Source of the DNA: Baylisascaris procyonis
Lineage: Eukaryota > Nematoda > Chromadorea > Rhabditida > Ascarididae
Direction: 5' to 3'
DNA: 64,000 nucleotides
Assembly: GCA_037389465.1 (NCBI GenBank)
Contig: JAZARR010000183.1
Location: 32,501 to 96,500, forward strand
Each line of letters opens with the position of its first letter. Positions within the stretch are counted from its first letter, which is position 1. This document shows positions 39,560-49,365 of this stretch, one piece after another. The notes beneath the pieces were generated by a model. It saw only the letters and a program-made list of their open reading frames with translations, was not told where the DNA came from and did no database searches. The position numbers were made by a program, and so were the translations under genes.

Positions 39560-40630
39560 GTGCGTCTGTGTGTCTGTGTCTGTGCGTCTGTGTGTCTGTG
39601 TGCGTGTGTCTGCGTGTGTCTGTGTGTGTGTGTCTGTGTACGTGTGTCTGTGCGTCTGTGTGTCTGTGTGTCTGCGTACGTGTGTCTGTGCGTCTGTGTG
39701 TCTGTGTACGTGTGTCTGTCTGTCTGTGCACGTGTGTCTGTGTGTGTCCGTGTGTCTGTGTGCGTGTCTGTGTGTGTCTGTCTGTGCGTCTGTGTGTCTG
39801 TGTGCGTGTCTGTGTCTGTGCGTCTGCGTGTCTGTGCGCCTGTGTGTCTGTGTCTGTGCGTCTGTGTGTCTTTGTACGTGTGTCTGCGTGTGTCTGTGTA
39901 CGTGTGTCTGCGTGTGTCTGTGGGTGTGTCTGTGTGTGTCTGTATCTGCGCGTCTGTGTCTGTGTGCGCGTGTCTGTGCGTGTGTCTGTGTCTGTGGGTC
40001 TGTGTGCCTGAGTATGTGTCTGTGTCTGTGCGTCTGTGTGTCTGTGTGCGTGTCTGTGCATGTGTCTGTGTGTCTGTATCTGCGCGTTTGTGTACGTGTG
40101 TCTGTGTGTGTCTGTGCGTCTGTGTATCTGTGTGCGCGCGTCTGTGCGTGTGTCTGTGTCTGTGTGCATGTCTGTGCGTCTGTGTGTCTGTGTGCGTGTA
40201 TCTGTGCGTGTGCCCGCGTGTGTCTGTGTGTGTGTGCCTGTGTGTGTCTGTGTCTGTGCGTCCGTGTGCGTGAGTATGTGTCTGTGTCTGTGCGTCTGTG
40301 TGCGTGTCTGTGCGTGTCTGTGTCTGTGCGTGTGTGCCTGAGTATGTGTCTGTGTCTGTGTGTCTGTGCGTGTGTCTGTTTGTGTCCGTGTCTGTGCGTC
40401 TGCTCTTGCGCGTGTCTGTGTGTGTTCGTCCGTGCATCCGCGTATCTGTGTGTCGGCCTGTTGTTCTTTGCCGCAGTGTGTGCCTGTGTGTGGCGTGCCT
40501 GCGTCTGTCTGTGTCCGGGTATCTGTGTGCCCGTTTTATTGTGTGCGTCCGCGTGTGTATCTGTCTGTGCGTGCGTCTGTGTGTGACGTCTGTGTCTGTG
40601 TGTCTGCGCGTCTGTATGCGCTCTTCCAGC
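39560..40630. repeat. Degenerate right edge of the G/T array
   Basis: After the last TGA marker (ending 39,557) the array loses its regular phrasing. It gains A-containing variants, CGCGCG steps and words not seen further left, such as GAGTATGTGTCTG at about 40,011, 40,271 and 40,340. From about 40,390 single-base changes accumulate (TTGTTCTTTGCCGCAG, GGTATC, CCCGTTTT), and the last G/T-rich stretch ends near 40,620 in a CCCTCCCCTCCCCCC tract. Confidence 0.85.
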
Positions 40631-40961
40631 CCTCCCCTCCCCCCTTAAATCTACATCTAGAGCGATCGGATTCGCCGGATGACATAGAAATAAGACTATA
40701 CCAGGCGCACCTTCGCCGAATATTCCGGCAGATTGTGTTATTTCTCTCGTTCTTATCTAGAAACCCCATCTAAGCCCATCGCCACTATAGTTTTGATGAG
40801 AACGGCATAAGCCATCTCCAAGTCAACACTTTCGTGACATTTAACGTCTACGAGTAATAGCACTTGGGATGCAAGGCTAAAAGCTTTGTATACGATCCGT
40901 GCACCTTTGCAACGCATGAAAGGAATATGAGCCAGGATAAATGAATTCTTACCATGAATAT
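40631..40961. other. Array-to-unique transition, no supported gene
   Basis: Balanced-composition DNA directly after the array. A 79-codon frame is open on the minus strand (40,753-40,992). I see no convincing splice signals or recognisable motif in it, and it overlaps the possible LTR start, so I do not call it. Confidence 0.5.
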
Positions 40962-41380
40962 TGTTGGGTATCGCGCTGAAGAGCCAAGCCAAAATATCTG
41001 CTTGTGATCTGACATTGCGTCGATTATTTCATTCGCATAGTTCTTGGTCGTTCATTGTTCTTCACGTTATGCCGTTGATCGACCTTTGTGCTCTTGTGCT
41101 GCCTCAGGCGACATCTGACGCCTATATAAGTTGGGTTTCAGCCCGTCAAAGTCAGTCTTCTTCGTTCGTCTCGTCCAGTCGTCAGTCCCAATCGTCGGTC
41201 CCCATCGATCAGTCTCCACTCGCCAGCTCTCGCAATCGGCCTTGCCTTGTCTGCGCCCACCCTTGTTGTTGTACTCGTCTTGGAACCCGCCGTGCTTCCC
41301 AATGAACCGTTCCTACCACCTCCATGTGCTTCACGTTCCACACTCGGCCTCCCTCTTCACGTCGTCGCTGCCTGACAACA
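40962..41380 (+). mobile_element. Possible solo or truncated LTR of a retrotransposon
   Basis: The 419-bp segment opens with TGTTG and closes with CAACA, the inverted termini typical of LTRs. It is markedly richer in GC than its flanks. It holds a TATA box (TATATAAG, 41,123-41,130) and, 29 bases on, an initiator-like TCAGTC (41,152), the layout of an LTR U3/R border. The next bases (AATTGGCG) resemble the start of a primer-binding site. No gag or pol coding follows, and the flanking 5-mers (AATAT, AATTG) do not match as a target-site duplication, so at most this is a relic. A cellular promoter is the main alternative. Confidence 0.4.
41123..41157 (+). promoter_or_regulatory. TATA box plus initiator-like site
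   Basis: TATATAAG at 41,123-41,130 is followed by TCAGTC at 41,152, the usual TATA-to-start distance for RNA polymerase II. Downstream sequence to about 41,300 is C/T-rich with repeated TCGTC and CAGTC words. It may be the promoter of the proposed LTR; no downstream coding exon was recognised. Confidence 0.4.
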
Positions 41381-41790
41381 AATTGGCGTTCATATACAAC
41401 AGACATGATTACAAGTTTTCTTAGCAGTATGACCATCACATGTTGCAATAAAACATTTACTGACTTTGCGATAAAACAAACTGCGAGAATATCAATGAGA
41501 AACACTTTGAAACAACATACGAACGACCTCTACTCATTGGGCATAAAGTGCACAATTTGGAAACGTAGAAGTCACCCGTATGAATTCTTATAAACAAAAA
41601 TTTGCACATTGACGTCAATCCTTCTAGCAGGTACGCATGGCACATCGTCTCGCATCTACACAGAAAAACATATGCTGAACCGTTCACGAATAAAATATTT
41701 TTTAAAGAACCGTTCCGCGGAGACTATTCAAGACAGTAAACAAAGAAGAATATTGACGAAGTGTTGTAGCATGACATCACCGTACATACA
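41381..41790. other. Non-coding stretch, nothing recognised
   Basis: AT-rich DNA between the possible LTR and the 88-bp repeat. Short open frames occur on both strands, but none has splice context or recognisable protein features. Confidence 0.5.
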
Positions 41791-42022
41791 GCACGACCTC
41801 ACGCAATTAATCATGACCACGTGAAACCTAAGCATGACCTCACACGATCACCTCAAACCTAGAGGTCAACTGACCTCTAGCCACAGCCTCACGCATTTGA
41901 TCATGGTCACGTCAAGTCTAAGATGACCTGATCACGTCAAACCTAGAGATCAAATGACCTCTAGGCACTACCTCACCTCACGTATTTGGTCATGACCACG
42001 TGAAGTCTAAGCATGACCTCAT
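41791..42022. repeat. ~88-bp imperfect tandem repeat rich in TGACCT half-sites
   Basis: About 2.6 diverged copies share the order CCTCACG, TCATG(A/G)(C/T)CACGT, AA(A/G)(C/T)CTAAG, TGACCT and CTAGAG. TGACCT lies at 41,835, 41,871, 41,924, 41,955 and 42,014, with AGGTCA at 41,863. One pair forms an inverted repeat with a 2-base spacer (AGGTCAACTGACCT, 41,863-41,876) inside a 22-bp near-palindrome. CACGTG E-boxes lie at 41,818 and 41,997. The half-site is the classical nuclear-receptor core; function here is inference. Confidence 0.65.
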
Positions 42023-42887
42023 ACCTTTCCTGAAGTCAACAAGTCTTAACGTTTGTACACGAGATAGTCATGCATCAATCACACTTCCAATGCACACAAA
42101 CGACACTCGTATCTCAGAAATTATTTACATGCAAAGAGCATTCGCTAAAAGATTTAATAACTCGACATTATACGTTTATCATCAAAGCGCGCTTACAAGT
42201 CAACTAATGCATAATGGCACCGGGATTGGAAATAAGATATGTCATCGCATACTGCTTACACAGTCCCTACAATCAAAAACTTTTCGGAAACGCCGATGAT
42301 TGCCACAGCGAAATTCGCTTCGCAGTGCGCCTTCAGCCATACAATCCACCCCCTCCTCCCCCCCCCTCGGACGCAAATATTATAAATCACTCCAAATGCC
42401 AGATTCTACAATTGGGCCGCAAACACAAAACGACCCTATTCTTGCGATGATATTTGATTAGTTGTATGCTTACTCCCCCATACATCGATGCCCTCAAGTT
42501 AAAGCTATGAATACTACAAGCATGGGGAATGCGACCTTTCAAAGGCATAGTGACACGTAGGCGTCTATGTTCTTCCCCCTCCCCCATCTGCAAGCTCTGT
42601 GAGGACTAGTCATTGATCAAATTTTGCAGGAGACGAGAACTCGCGTTTATGAAGATATATCTGGCGCAAAAACTTCTTAAAAACCAGAGCCAGGAAAAAT
42701 TTGCGTGAGCCGTTATCTCCACCCCGTAAAATTTGTTCGGCTTGGTAGACGCTACTAAACATTACTAAAAGATTTTTTCTAAACCAAATTCGATATTCGC
42801 TGGTTATCTTTCCTCTTTCGCTAATACTTATTCATTCGAACAAGAGACGCAGAATGCAAAGGTAGAATTACGAAAGAGAGAAATGTT

Positions 42888-42889
<2 letters not shown>
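42023..42889. other. Non-coding stretch with C-rich tract
   Basis: AT-rich, with a C/T-rich tract at about 42,345-42,367. No supported gene. Confidence 0.5.

Positions 42890-42933
<44 letters not shown>
42890..42933. repeat. (TA)n microsatellite, ~44 bp
   Basis: Perfect TA dinucleotide run, plainly visible. Confidence 0.97.
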
Positions 42934-42937
<4 letters not shown>

Positions 42938-43299
42938 CTACAGAGCTTTGCAGGCAGTTCTGGATTGAGAAAACCGGTGTAACCCCCACGAAAAGATTAC
43001 TGAGCATTTAAAGATGGCACAAAACCCGCGGCGAAATGCTGCTAAGGAAATTCAAGAGCGAGCATATGATCAAGGTGCAACCTCAGTATTGGCAAACGCG
43101 CTCAAGCACTGCGATTCGGTTACCGCGCATATGCTCGAATATAAATATATAAAACACAGCTGATTAACAGATTGCTTCAAGAAGGCGGACTACAGGCACA
43201 GTATGAAATGAATGTTGCACGCTGATGAGCCTCACGGAGAGTTAAGTAAACTGCGCTGACAGAAGGACTGCACAGGGTTATGATCTGATCAGTTTTTAC

Positions 43300-43371
43300 A
43301 GATCCGATGGCCGGATTGCCAAAATACTGATAAGGAAAATGGAATCGCCAGGGACTATCAAACTCACATGG
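43300..43371 (-). CDS. Possible orphan exon, unrecognised protein
   Basis: A 72-base, phase-0 stretch lies within a 107-codon minus-strand open frame (43,177-43,500). It follows a strong 3' splice site (TTTTTATTGCAG) and is followed by GTAAAAAC as a possible donor. The 24 residues read as ordinary aromatic-rich protein (PCEFDSPWRFHF and so on) and match no family I know. I could not connect it to other exons. A chance frame is quite possible. Confidence 0.22.
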
Positions 43372-44579
43372 CTGCAATAAAAATACATTTTCTATATCTC
43401 GGTAATCTTGTCCGAATGCACCCACTTTGAAAATTCCGAATTCCATGACTCCCCCATGTACCCGATCAAACCATCCGAAGGAAAAGTGCCAATGCGGCAA
43501 GGGTCGGAAAATGTTCCCAAAGCAAATATAATATGTTTTCTGTCAGCAGACAAATCTGCCCTTCACTATCGATTATTAGCGAGGCAATCTCAAAAATGAA
43601 CAGCACTAATCGCGCATTGCAAAAATAAAGTTCTAGTTGGGCAATCCGCCTACATCACCTTATTAGTGCAACTATGGCAAACGTACAGGGACCGAGTTCT
43701 TAAGTATGTGTCATTTGCTTTAGAGGCTTCCCTCTCAACATCTTTTTCAAATTCATGCGGGAAAAGCATCGGTCAACACTGCCAATGAAGAAACTTGCTG
43801 CTTCATATTCTTTCCTTCTCTATCACCTACTGCACGTAGTGGGATAGGGCGGTACAACAGATTAAAATAATGAGTTGAACCGAGAACGTAAGATTCCACA
43901 GATTTCGCATTAAAAATACGAGTGGAATGTAACTTGAAGAGATAAGATTCTGATCTCAAAACTGTAATCACTTAATCAAAAAAGATATGAAGTCGACCCT
44001 TAGAAAGCAGTAAAAATGAAAAATGCTGCCTGATAATTTTCTGATTGTCCCGGTAGTGCCATGACTAATTATCGCATGCGACTTTAAAAATTGAAGTGAT
44101 TAATGAAGAGAAACAAAAGAAATAAAAGCGAATAATGAAAGGCAAAAGCAACTGTTGAGAATTGGGAAGATGAATGACATGCCAATAGAACAAATACGAA
44201 CAAGAGTACAATTACTGCAACACAACTCGCAAATGATTAGAACTCTTCAAATACAAAATTCCCACTTACCTTCCCCTCCCCCTCCCCCACCCTCTCCACT
44301 CCCCTGCAAAACTTCTATCGGCTTTAACGCGAACCTGGCACGTATTTCTGCTATAGGAACTATCATTCACTGTAGTTAAGAGCATCCGAAAAACCTTTCC
44401 TCATTGAATTCAATCCCCTCCGGGTACTTCTGCTTTCCTTCCCCTGAACCTAATTTCCTCTTACCATCAAGTAGCTTCATTAGAAACAGCTCATTGCCTT
44501 CAAATAATTCAGTTGTTCAGCATGTGTGCTTAAACGAGAAAGTATTCCAAGCAGTCGATAAAACTTTTTCAAAACATTG
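43372..44579. other. Intergenic, C-rich tract, no supported gene
   Basis: AT-rich DNA with a pyrimidine tract at about 44,268-44,304. Short frames only. It lies downstream of the proposed LVDEV-repeat gene and would include its 3' UTR; I saw no clear AATAAA on the minus strand close to the stop codon. Confidence 0.5.
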
Positions 44580-44677
44580 CTAGCCATTAAAATCATCGGG
44601 ATTTGTGTCCTCGGTCTCCGACAGCATTCCCTCCTCCAAAGACAGTTCTGTATCATCGTCAACCTGTACCGAATTTT
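44580..44677 (-). CDS. LVDEV-repeat gene, proposed last exon, acidic tail
   Basis: It follows the acceptor CCTTTTTCAG and runs 98 bases to TAG. It encodes a strongly acidic tail of about 31 residues (VDDDTELSLEEG, then ETEDTNPDDFNG at the end). Confidence 0.45.
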
Positions 44678-47600
44678 CTGAAAAAGGAACCTGCAAATGT
44701 TTATATACGTTACGCACATAAAATACAGCATAGGCATGTCGGTGAGGAGCGGAGAGGAGAGGAACTGGAGATAAGAGAAAGGAGGAAGAGATGATCGGCC
44801 ACTGGTTCCGAAACATCTTAGTACTTCTGAACACAACGGTGCATTTAAGCAATAAAAAGAAAATACAAGTGGGCGGTCGCCGTACTCTTGATAAGCTTTC
44901 GTCCTCATAAAGATTTGATTAGCTGCTAGGTGCAGGAAAATAAGCTATAAAAGTATTATGGAAATAGTTACATGAAAGTGCGCATAAAAACTCCATGAGA
45001 GTATGTCCCTCACGCTTTGCTTTAATGGAAGAATGTCGTACTTAAAGATGACAGCAATGCAGTAATGCGAGAGTAATTGATAATTCACTTCCTAATCACA
45101 AGCATGTTAGCACACCCCATTACGGGAACAGCTAACCGTAATGGAGGCTGCTGAGATGGCCACTGTCGGGTGCGACGTCACCATGCTGCATTGCATGCTT
45201 GAAATCCACTTCGTCGACCAACACTGTCCTCCACACAGTCGACTGTGGCTCGACTTCAGCGCCTTCCATACCGATCCCGACAGCATTCTGCTCTCTCTGC
45301 GATACTCTTGCCATCACTGAATGCATACTGGCATCGAAATATAGAAATTCATAATAAGCAAAACATACTTTTATGAGCATCGGAATATGTCACCGAAACA
45401 GCGCGCAGAGCAGGTGACTGTGAATCAAAGGCGGTGACCAGTCAATAAACCCTTCGAATAATGAAGTCCATATTTAAAGAAGGACAATTTATTCGTCAAC
45501 CTAATTTGATGCTGCTAAGCATGAGAGTAATGAGTGGTGAATTGATTGTGAGCAACAGATTTCGTACTTAATAAGTCCATTAAAGAACCATTCAGAAGTG
45601 TGAACAATTCCTGTCAAAGTATTGAACAGAAAGGCAAACTCATAGAATATTGTACGATCTTATTACATATTGATTCTTATTCTCTCTCCTCCAAAAAGTA
45701 CGAAATTCACCACCTCCACCTCGTTTATAGGTCCCGCCAATCAAACGTTTCCTCACTGAACCACAGCAGACCACCTTAGTGAAGCAACTCTTCATTTTCA
45801 GTGTTTACATACTAGGCATACAATGTCATCCTCCATTACGCATATCAGTAAATATAGGAAAACCATAAGCTCCTCCCCGACTATAAGCCACTGTTTCAAA
45901 AAACCATCGAAAATTGAAAGCAGGGCCTCATTGCAGATAAACACAAAAGTCTTCGTAATTGCAGAGCTGCAAAACATCTCTGTGAAAGGCTTTTGATCCC
46001 CATGCAAGGGTGTTCAAAGCGAAATCGCGATAGAGCATTTCTGAGCGAATAGACCCCATTTCTACGTTACTGTCTACGACTTAAGGTTATATTAGTAAAA
46101 AGCCCATATGAAAAGGATCCTAAGAAGGGAAAGAAAGAAAACCCATACGATTATTAAAGAATTTTTCTCTTTCTTTTTCATTCATCGCCTACATTCTTTC
46201 CTTACTGAATACCGTTGAAGAATTCTGAGGGAAAAGGTTTTTTTCCCTTCGCTCCGCATTATGCAAACTCCAATCGCAACAGGTTTATCAACGGAACTAA
46301 ACTTACGAGTACATAAACATTTTTTTTTTCATTTCTTTCTCCCCCAAATACAAAATTCACACGGTATTATCTTCCACGGGATTTCCTTATTGAATCTACA
46401 CTGGCGTGACTGCCTTAGGCATAATCATCAGGTGGTTACGAAGTGCAATTCATTAACGCGATAATCGTGTTCCTATCAAGTGATCAAATCTGCGGAAGAG
46501 GACAACAGAACTTTTTTAGTGCAACTATCTTGCTGAAGATACACAAAAAGAAATAAATTAGAAAGTATTCTGCTGCCAAATGATTCTTTTCCTATAGCAA
46601 AACAGATATATGCATGCCAAATATGCTAACAATAACAGTGGGAAAGCCCTTTCTTGGACGACTTTTCAATGAGGACAGGGCAAAAGCCAAGACAACCCCA
46701 AAGGTACCGGTACCTTAAAAAGTTGAGGTCACCATCACGAAGGATTTCAGGACGAAAATCTTCGAAAATCCTTGAAAATTACAATTTCTCGAGAAAATCA
46801 TGTTGATGGTCAGGAGGAAAGAAAAAACTATGACGGAAAGAAAATTTCAAAGTCTTGGGAATATCCACATTTTTCCACAAAAGATCCCCAAAAACTGGTT
46901 TTCGGAATGCACACATCATCTAAAGATAAAGCAATAATTTCGATTCAAATAAGAAACACCTTTAACGTTTTGATATCCGAAGCACCCACAAGTGATATAG
47001 CACCAATCTGAACAAACAGAATGTCGGTCTCGTCGGTGCAGCCAAAAACCTTTAAAATTCCCGAGAAGTTTGCAAGATTTGAAGCAATCGCCGACGGGGT
47101 CTTGCACCAAGTTGAGTACGTTTAAAACTTTCACCCGCCTCTCCTCTATTACAAATATGACCTGATAAGGCGACAGCCATCAAGAAAATTTGTAAATTTT
47201 TTCCGGCAATCCTCTGATCTAGTGGGTCCAGGCTGACGCTAAGCAATCTAACGCGAAGCATCAATCTGGCCCCCGTTAGAAAACAGAAATGCGAAGGCTT
47301 CGCGCCCACCGTTCTCACAACTCTCTTTCCGCCTTCTCCCCCCCCCCCCAAAACGAAATACTTGTGCTACAAGTCGGCAGCTAGCACTGTCCTTTCTTAT
47401 GCCTTTGGGACGATGCAGGATATAGCGGAATCAGTGGACATGGGAATGACTTCTGAACCGGACGATCACGGAGAATCTATGTCGCAAAGTTCATGTGCGT
47501 GATCATGAAGGCAATACAAATACAACACTTGCCATGATCGAAGCAGCTGATTCAATGACTGGAAAATTTGGAAAGGCTAGTTGCATAAATGGGTGGTGGG

Positions 47601-49365
47601 AGGGGGGGGGGGAGGTGCGGAAAGCATTGTTCGCGAGCGAACTAAACACCTATGCTGTCACTTTCATATAGCTTAGCTGGAGGGATCTTTGTTTGAAATA
47701 GGAAAACCACTCGCATGGCAGAAAAAAAAATTTTCGGCACTTATATGTGAGCCAAATTGGTTGGCGCAAGATCATCAAGAAAATTTGCATGCGTTGTGCG
47801 ATCGATCACCCCACTTCTACTGATCCTTCCCGATTTGACGGCATAACAACTGTACCAAATGAGGTTGGTAGTCAATAAAAGCGTCATACCATCACGACCG
47901 CGTAAAGGCATCCTTATGGCTGGGTTGGCATTAGCGTGTTCGGCTGCCGCACGTGCCAACTCCACCTCATCAACCAACACGCCGATCCATGTCGATTCAC
48001 TAATGCCAGCCGCATCGACGTTTCGACTGCCTAAACAACTTACGGTTATGATTGTATGCGATTATAAATCTAAGAAATATAAATAAATTTGCTCACCTGG
48101 CAAGGGAGAGTGTCTGTAACTCAAAGATAATATGAAAATTACGAATTAGGAACCTGTTTTGTACATTCAATTTCAACGGTCTTTCTTCACATCTGGAAAT
48201 ATGCAATTTTTTGGCATTAGCCACAATATCCCTTCCAAAGTTGATGAAAAAAATAAAAAGACCTCGTTTCATCCCACTGTGAAACCTTTGCTCAACCAAA
48301 TACCAGTGCAATTGGTGATTCATCAGCATCTGCTTACTTAATTAGCGCTCATAGAATCTGCTGTTAACTCATATGCCGATTAATCGAAACTGCAGATCTG
48401 TCTTTTCACATACTCAACATTTATTTGCAATTAAGAATTTTAAGTTCCTTACAAATTGCTAATCGACCCGCTATCTTTAGTGACAGTGATTTGCCCTTTC
48501 CTTTCATTATTGTGCTGAATTATCCATTTCCCAACTTTAAAGACTTAAATTGCCAATTTTCATTTCTCTGAAACGAGTACAAGTAAAATATCAACGGCTC
48601 TATCATTGCAAGACCTAATGAGTTTCAAAACACAACAGCAACCTCAAGCCATTTAGTGATCTCTTCCTCAAATTAAAACCACCTAAGACACCTAGGCAAT
48701 AATTCAGGTTTAAAAAATTTCCCATAAAAAAGTGGATATACGACTTAGAAGCGCGCCGGAAAAGTGAGTATTCTACCTCAACGCAGCCATCTTCCTTCCA
48801 GTACTAAGATATGGATTTTTCAAAAAGTTGTAACCACATGGATTTACCAAAAAAGATGATCCGATATGCAGATATGAAAAGAGAGAAATAAAAGAGAAGT
48901 GCAACTTTTCCATAGGTCCTATCATAAACTCAAATACGAAGAAAGTGAAGAGAGGACAACGGAAGAAAAGAAGCAGTGGAAGGGAGAGAGGAGGAAAGGA
49001 GGGGGATGGAATCAAAGGTAAAAACTTGCAATGGTCGCCATATGTGGGACAGCGTATTTTGGTTCAAAAATCAAAAAGAAAAGAGAAAAAAAATTTTCTG
49101 GCAGTTCAAATTAGACATATTCTCCCTCGCTGATATCCCTATCCATCTTAAAATGGCTATATCTCTAATGTATCAATTTTAAATTATGCAATAATTTACC
49201 GTTAACTGCGTTTCGCATATTCATTGTATGTGTGGCGATAATCGGACTAATTCGGGCACTTTCGAGTTCACTCAATTTGCCAACGTTAACCGCGTTGAGT
49301 GCATCAAATTCATCGACGATTAATTCACCTTGACTTGCTGCTTCAGCTAGATCAATTAATGGCAT
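44580..49365 (-). CDS. Proposed four-exon gene, LVDEV-repeat protein of unknown function
   Basis: Proposed exons are 49,200-49,365, 47,890-48,030, 45,137-45,316 and 44,580-44,677, giving 194 residues. All introns are GT-AG and phase 1 (donors GTAAAT, GTATGA, GTTAGC; acceptors TTGTTTAG, GCATTCAG, TTTTTCAG). Residues 13-27, 72-87 and 133-147 each hold a version of (V/I)LVDEV, with the last two alike over about 20 residues (ST...VLVDEV(E/D)...A...H....P). Their DNA differs at synonymous third positions in this motif (GTTGATGAG against GTCGACGAA), which supports coding on this strand. The C-terminus is acidic (residues 168-194, DDDTEL... to the stop). There is no signal peptide or membrane segment. 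I do not recognise the family; spacing faintly recalls the plant/bacterial seed maturation protein (SMP) repeat. The ATG and the exon 3 acceptor are the weakest choices, and exons may be missing. Confidence 0.45.
45137..45316 (-). CDS. LVDEV-repeat gene, proposed exon 3
   Basis: A 180-base, phase 1-1 exon. The donor GTTAGC follows CATTACG. Several AGs could serve as acceptor (GCATTCAG chosen; GCAGAGAG also keeps frame), so the first dozen residues are uncertain. It holds STVWRTVLVDEVDFKHAMQH (residues 128-147). Confidence 0.45.
45381..47889. other. Long proposed intron of the LVDEV-repeat gene
   Basis: AT-rich, no further exon recognised. It contains a perfect 16-bp palindrome (AAGGTACCGGTACCTT, 46,701-46,716), a 12-base C run (47,338-47,349) and an 11-base G run (47,602-47,612). 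Confidence 0.45.
47890..48030 (-). CDS. LVDEV-repeat gene, proposed exon 2
   Basis: A 141-base, phase 1-1 exon between TTGTTTAG and GTATGACG. It is clearly richer in GC than its surroundings, as coding islands here are. It encodes the STWIGVLVDEVELARAAAEH copy of the motif (residues 68-87). The opposite strand is also open with a hydrophobic start, but the third-position pattern against exon 3 favours the minus strand. Confidence 0.5.
49200..49365 (-). CDS. LVDEV-repeat gene, proposed exon 1
   Basis: Encodes residues 1-55 plus one base. It opens at ATG 49,365; an in-frame TGA 15 bases upstream with no AG between makes the ATG the natural start unless the exon begins at an internal AG (CTAG, ~49,350). 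It ends AACG followed by GTAAAT. It contains the divergent motif ELIVDEFDAL. Confidence 0.45.

Larger units (their letters stand above)
1..40630. repeat. Giant G/T-rich satellite-like tandem array (>40.6 kb)
   Basis: The + strand is almost wholly T, G and C, made of blocks of TG or CG dinucleotides closed by TC, such as TGTGTC, TGTGCGTC, TGTGTGTC and TGTGTGCGTGTC. A compound period near 44 bp recurs often but is not uniform. A appears only in a few recurring variants: TACGTG, CACGTG, CATGTG, TATGCGTG, CTATGTG and TGTGACTG. Because the repeat contains no TAA or TAG and few TGA, all three + frames stay open for kilobases and translate to low-complexity Cys/Val/Ser/Leu strings; the minus frames give His/Thr/Arg/Gln strings. 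None of this is coding. The array is cut by the window's left edge and ends near 40,630. The long purine-pyrimidine alternation suggests Z-DNA potential. Location in the chromosome (subtelomere, heterochromatin block) cannot be told. Confidence 0.97.

Noticed and set aside
1..40630. CRISPR-like direct repeats
   Set aside because: There are no unique spacers between uniform repeats, and the setting is eukaryotic.
40753..40992. 79-codon minus frame beside the array
   Set aside because: Reads somewhat protein-like but overlaps the possible LTR start, has no clear acceptor, and I recognise nothing in it.
47859..48086. Plus-strand 75-codon frame with a hydrophobic, signal-like start
   Set aside because: It is antisense to proposed exon 2 of the LVDEV-repeat gene. 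Synonymous differences between the two motif copies support the minus strand.
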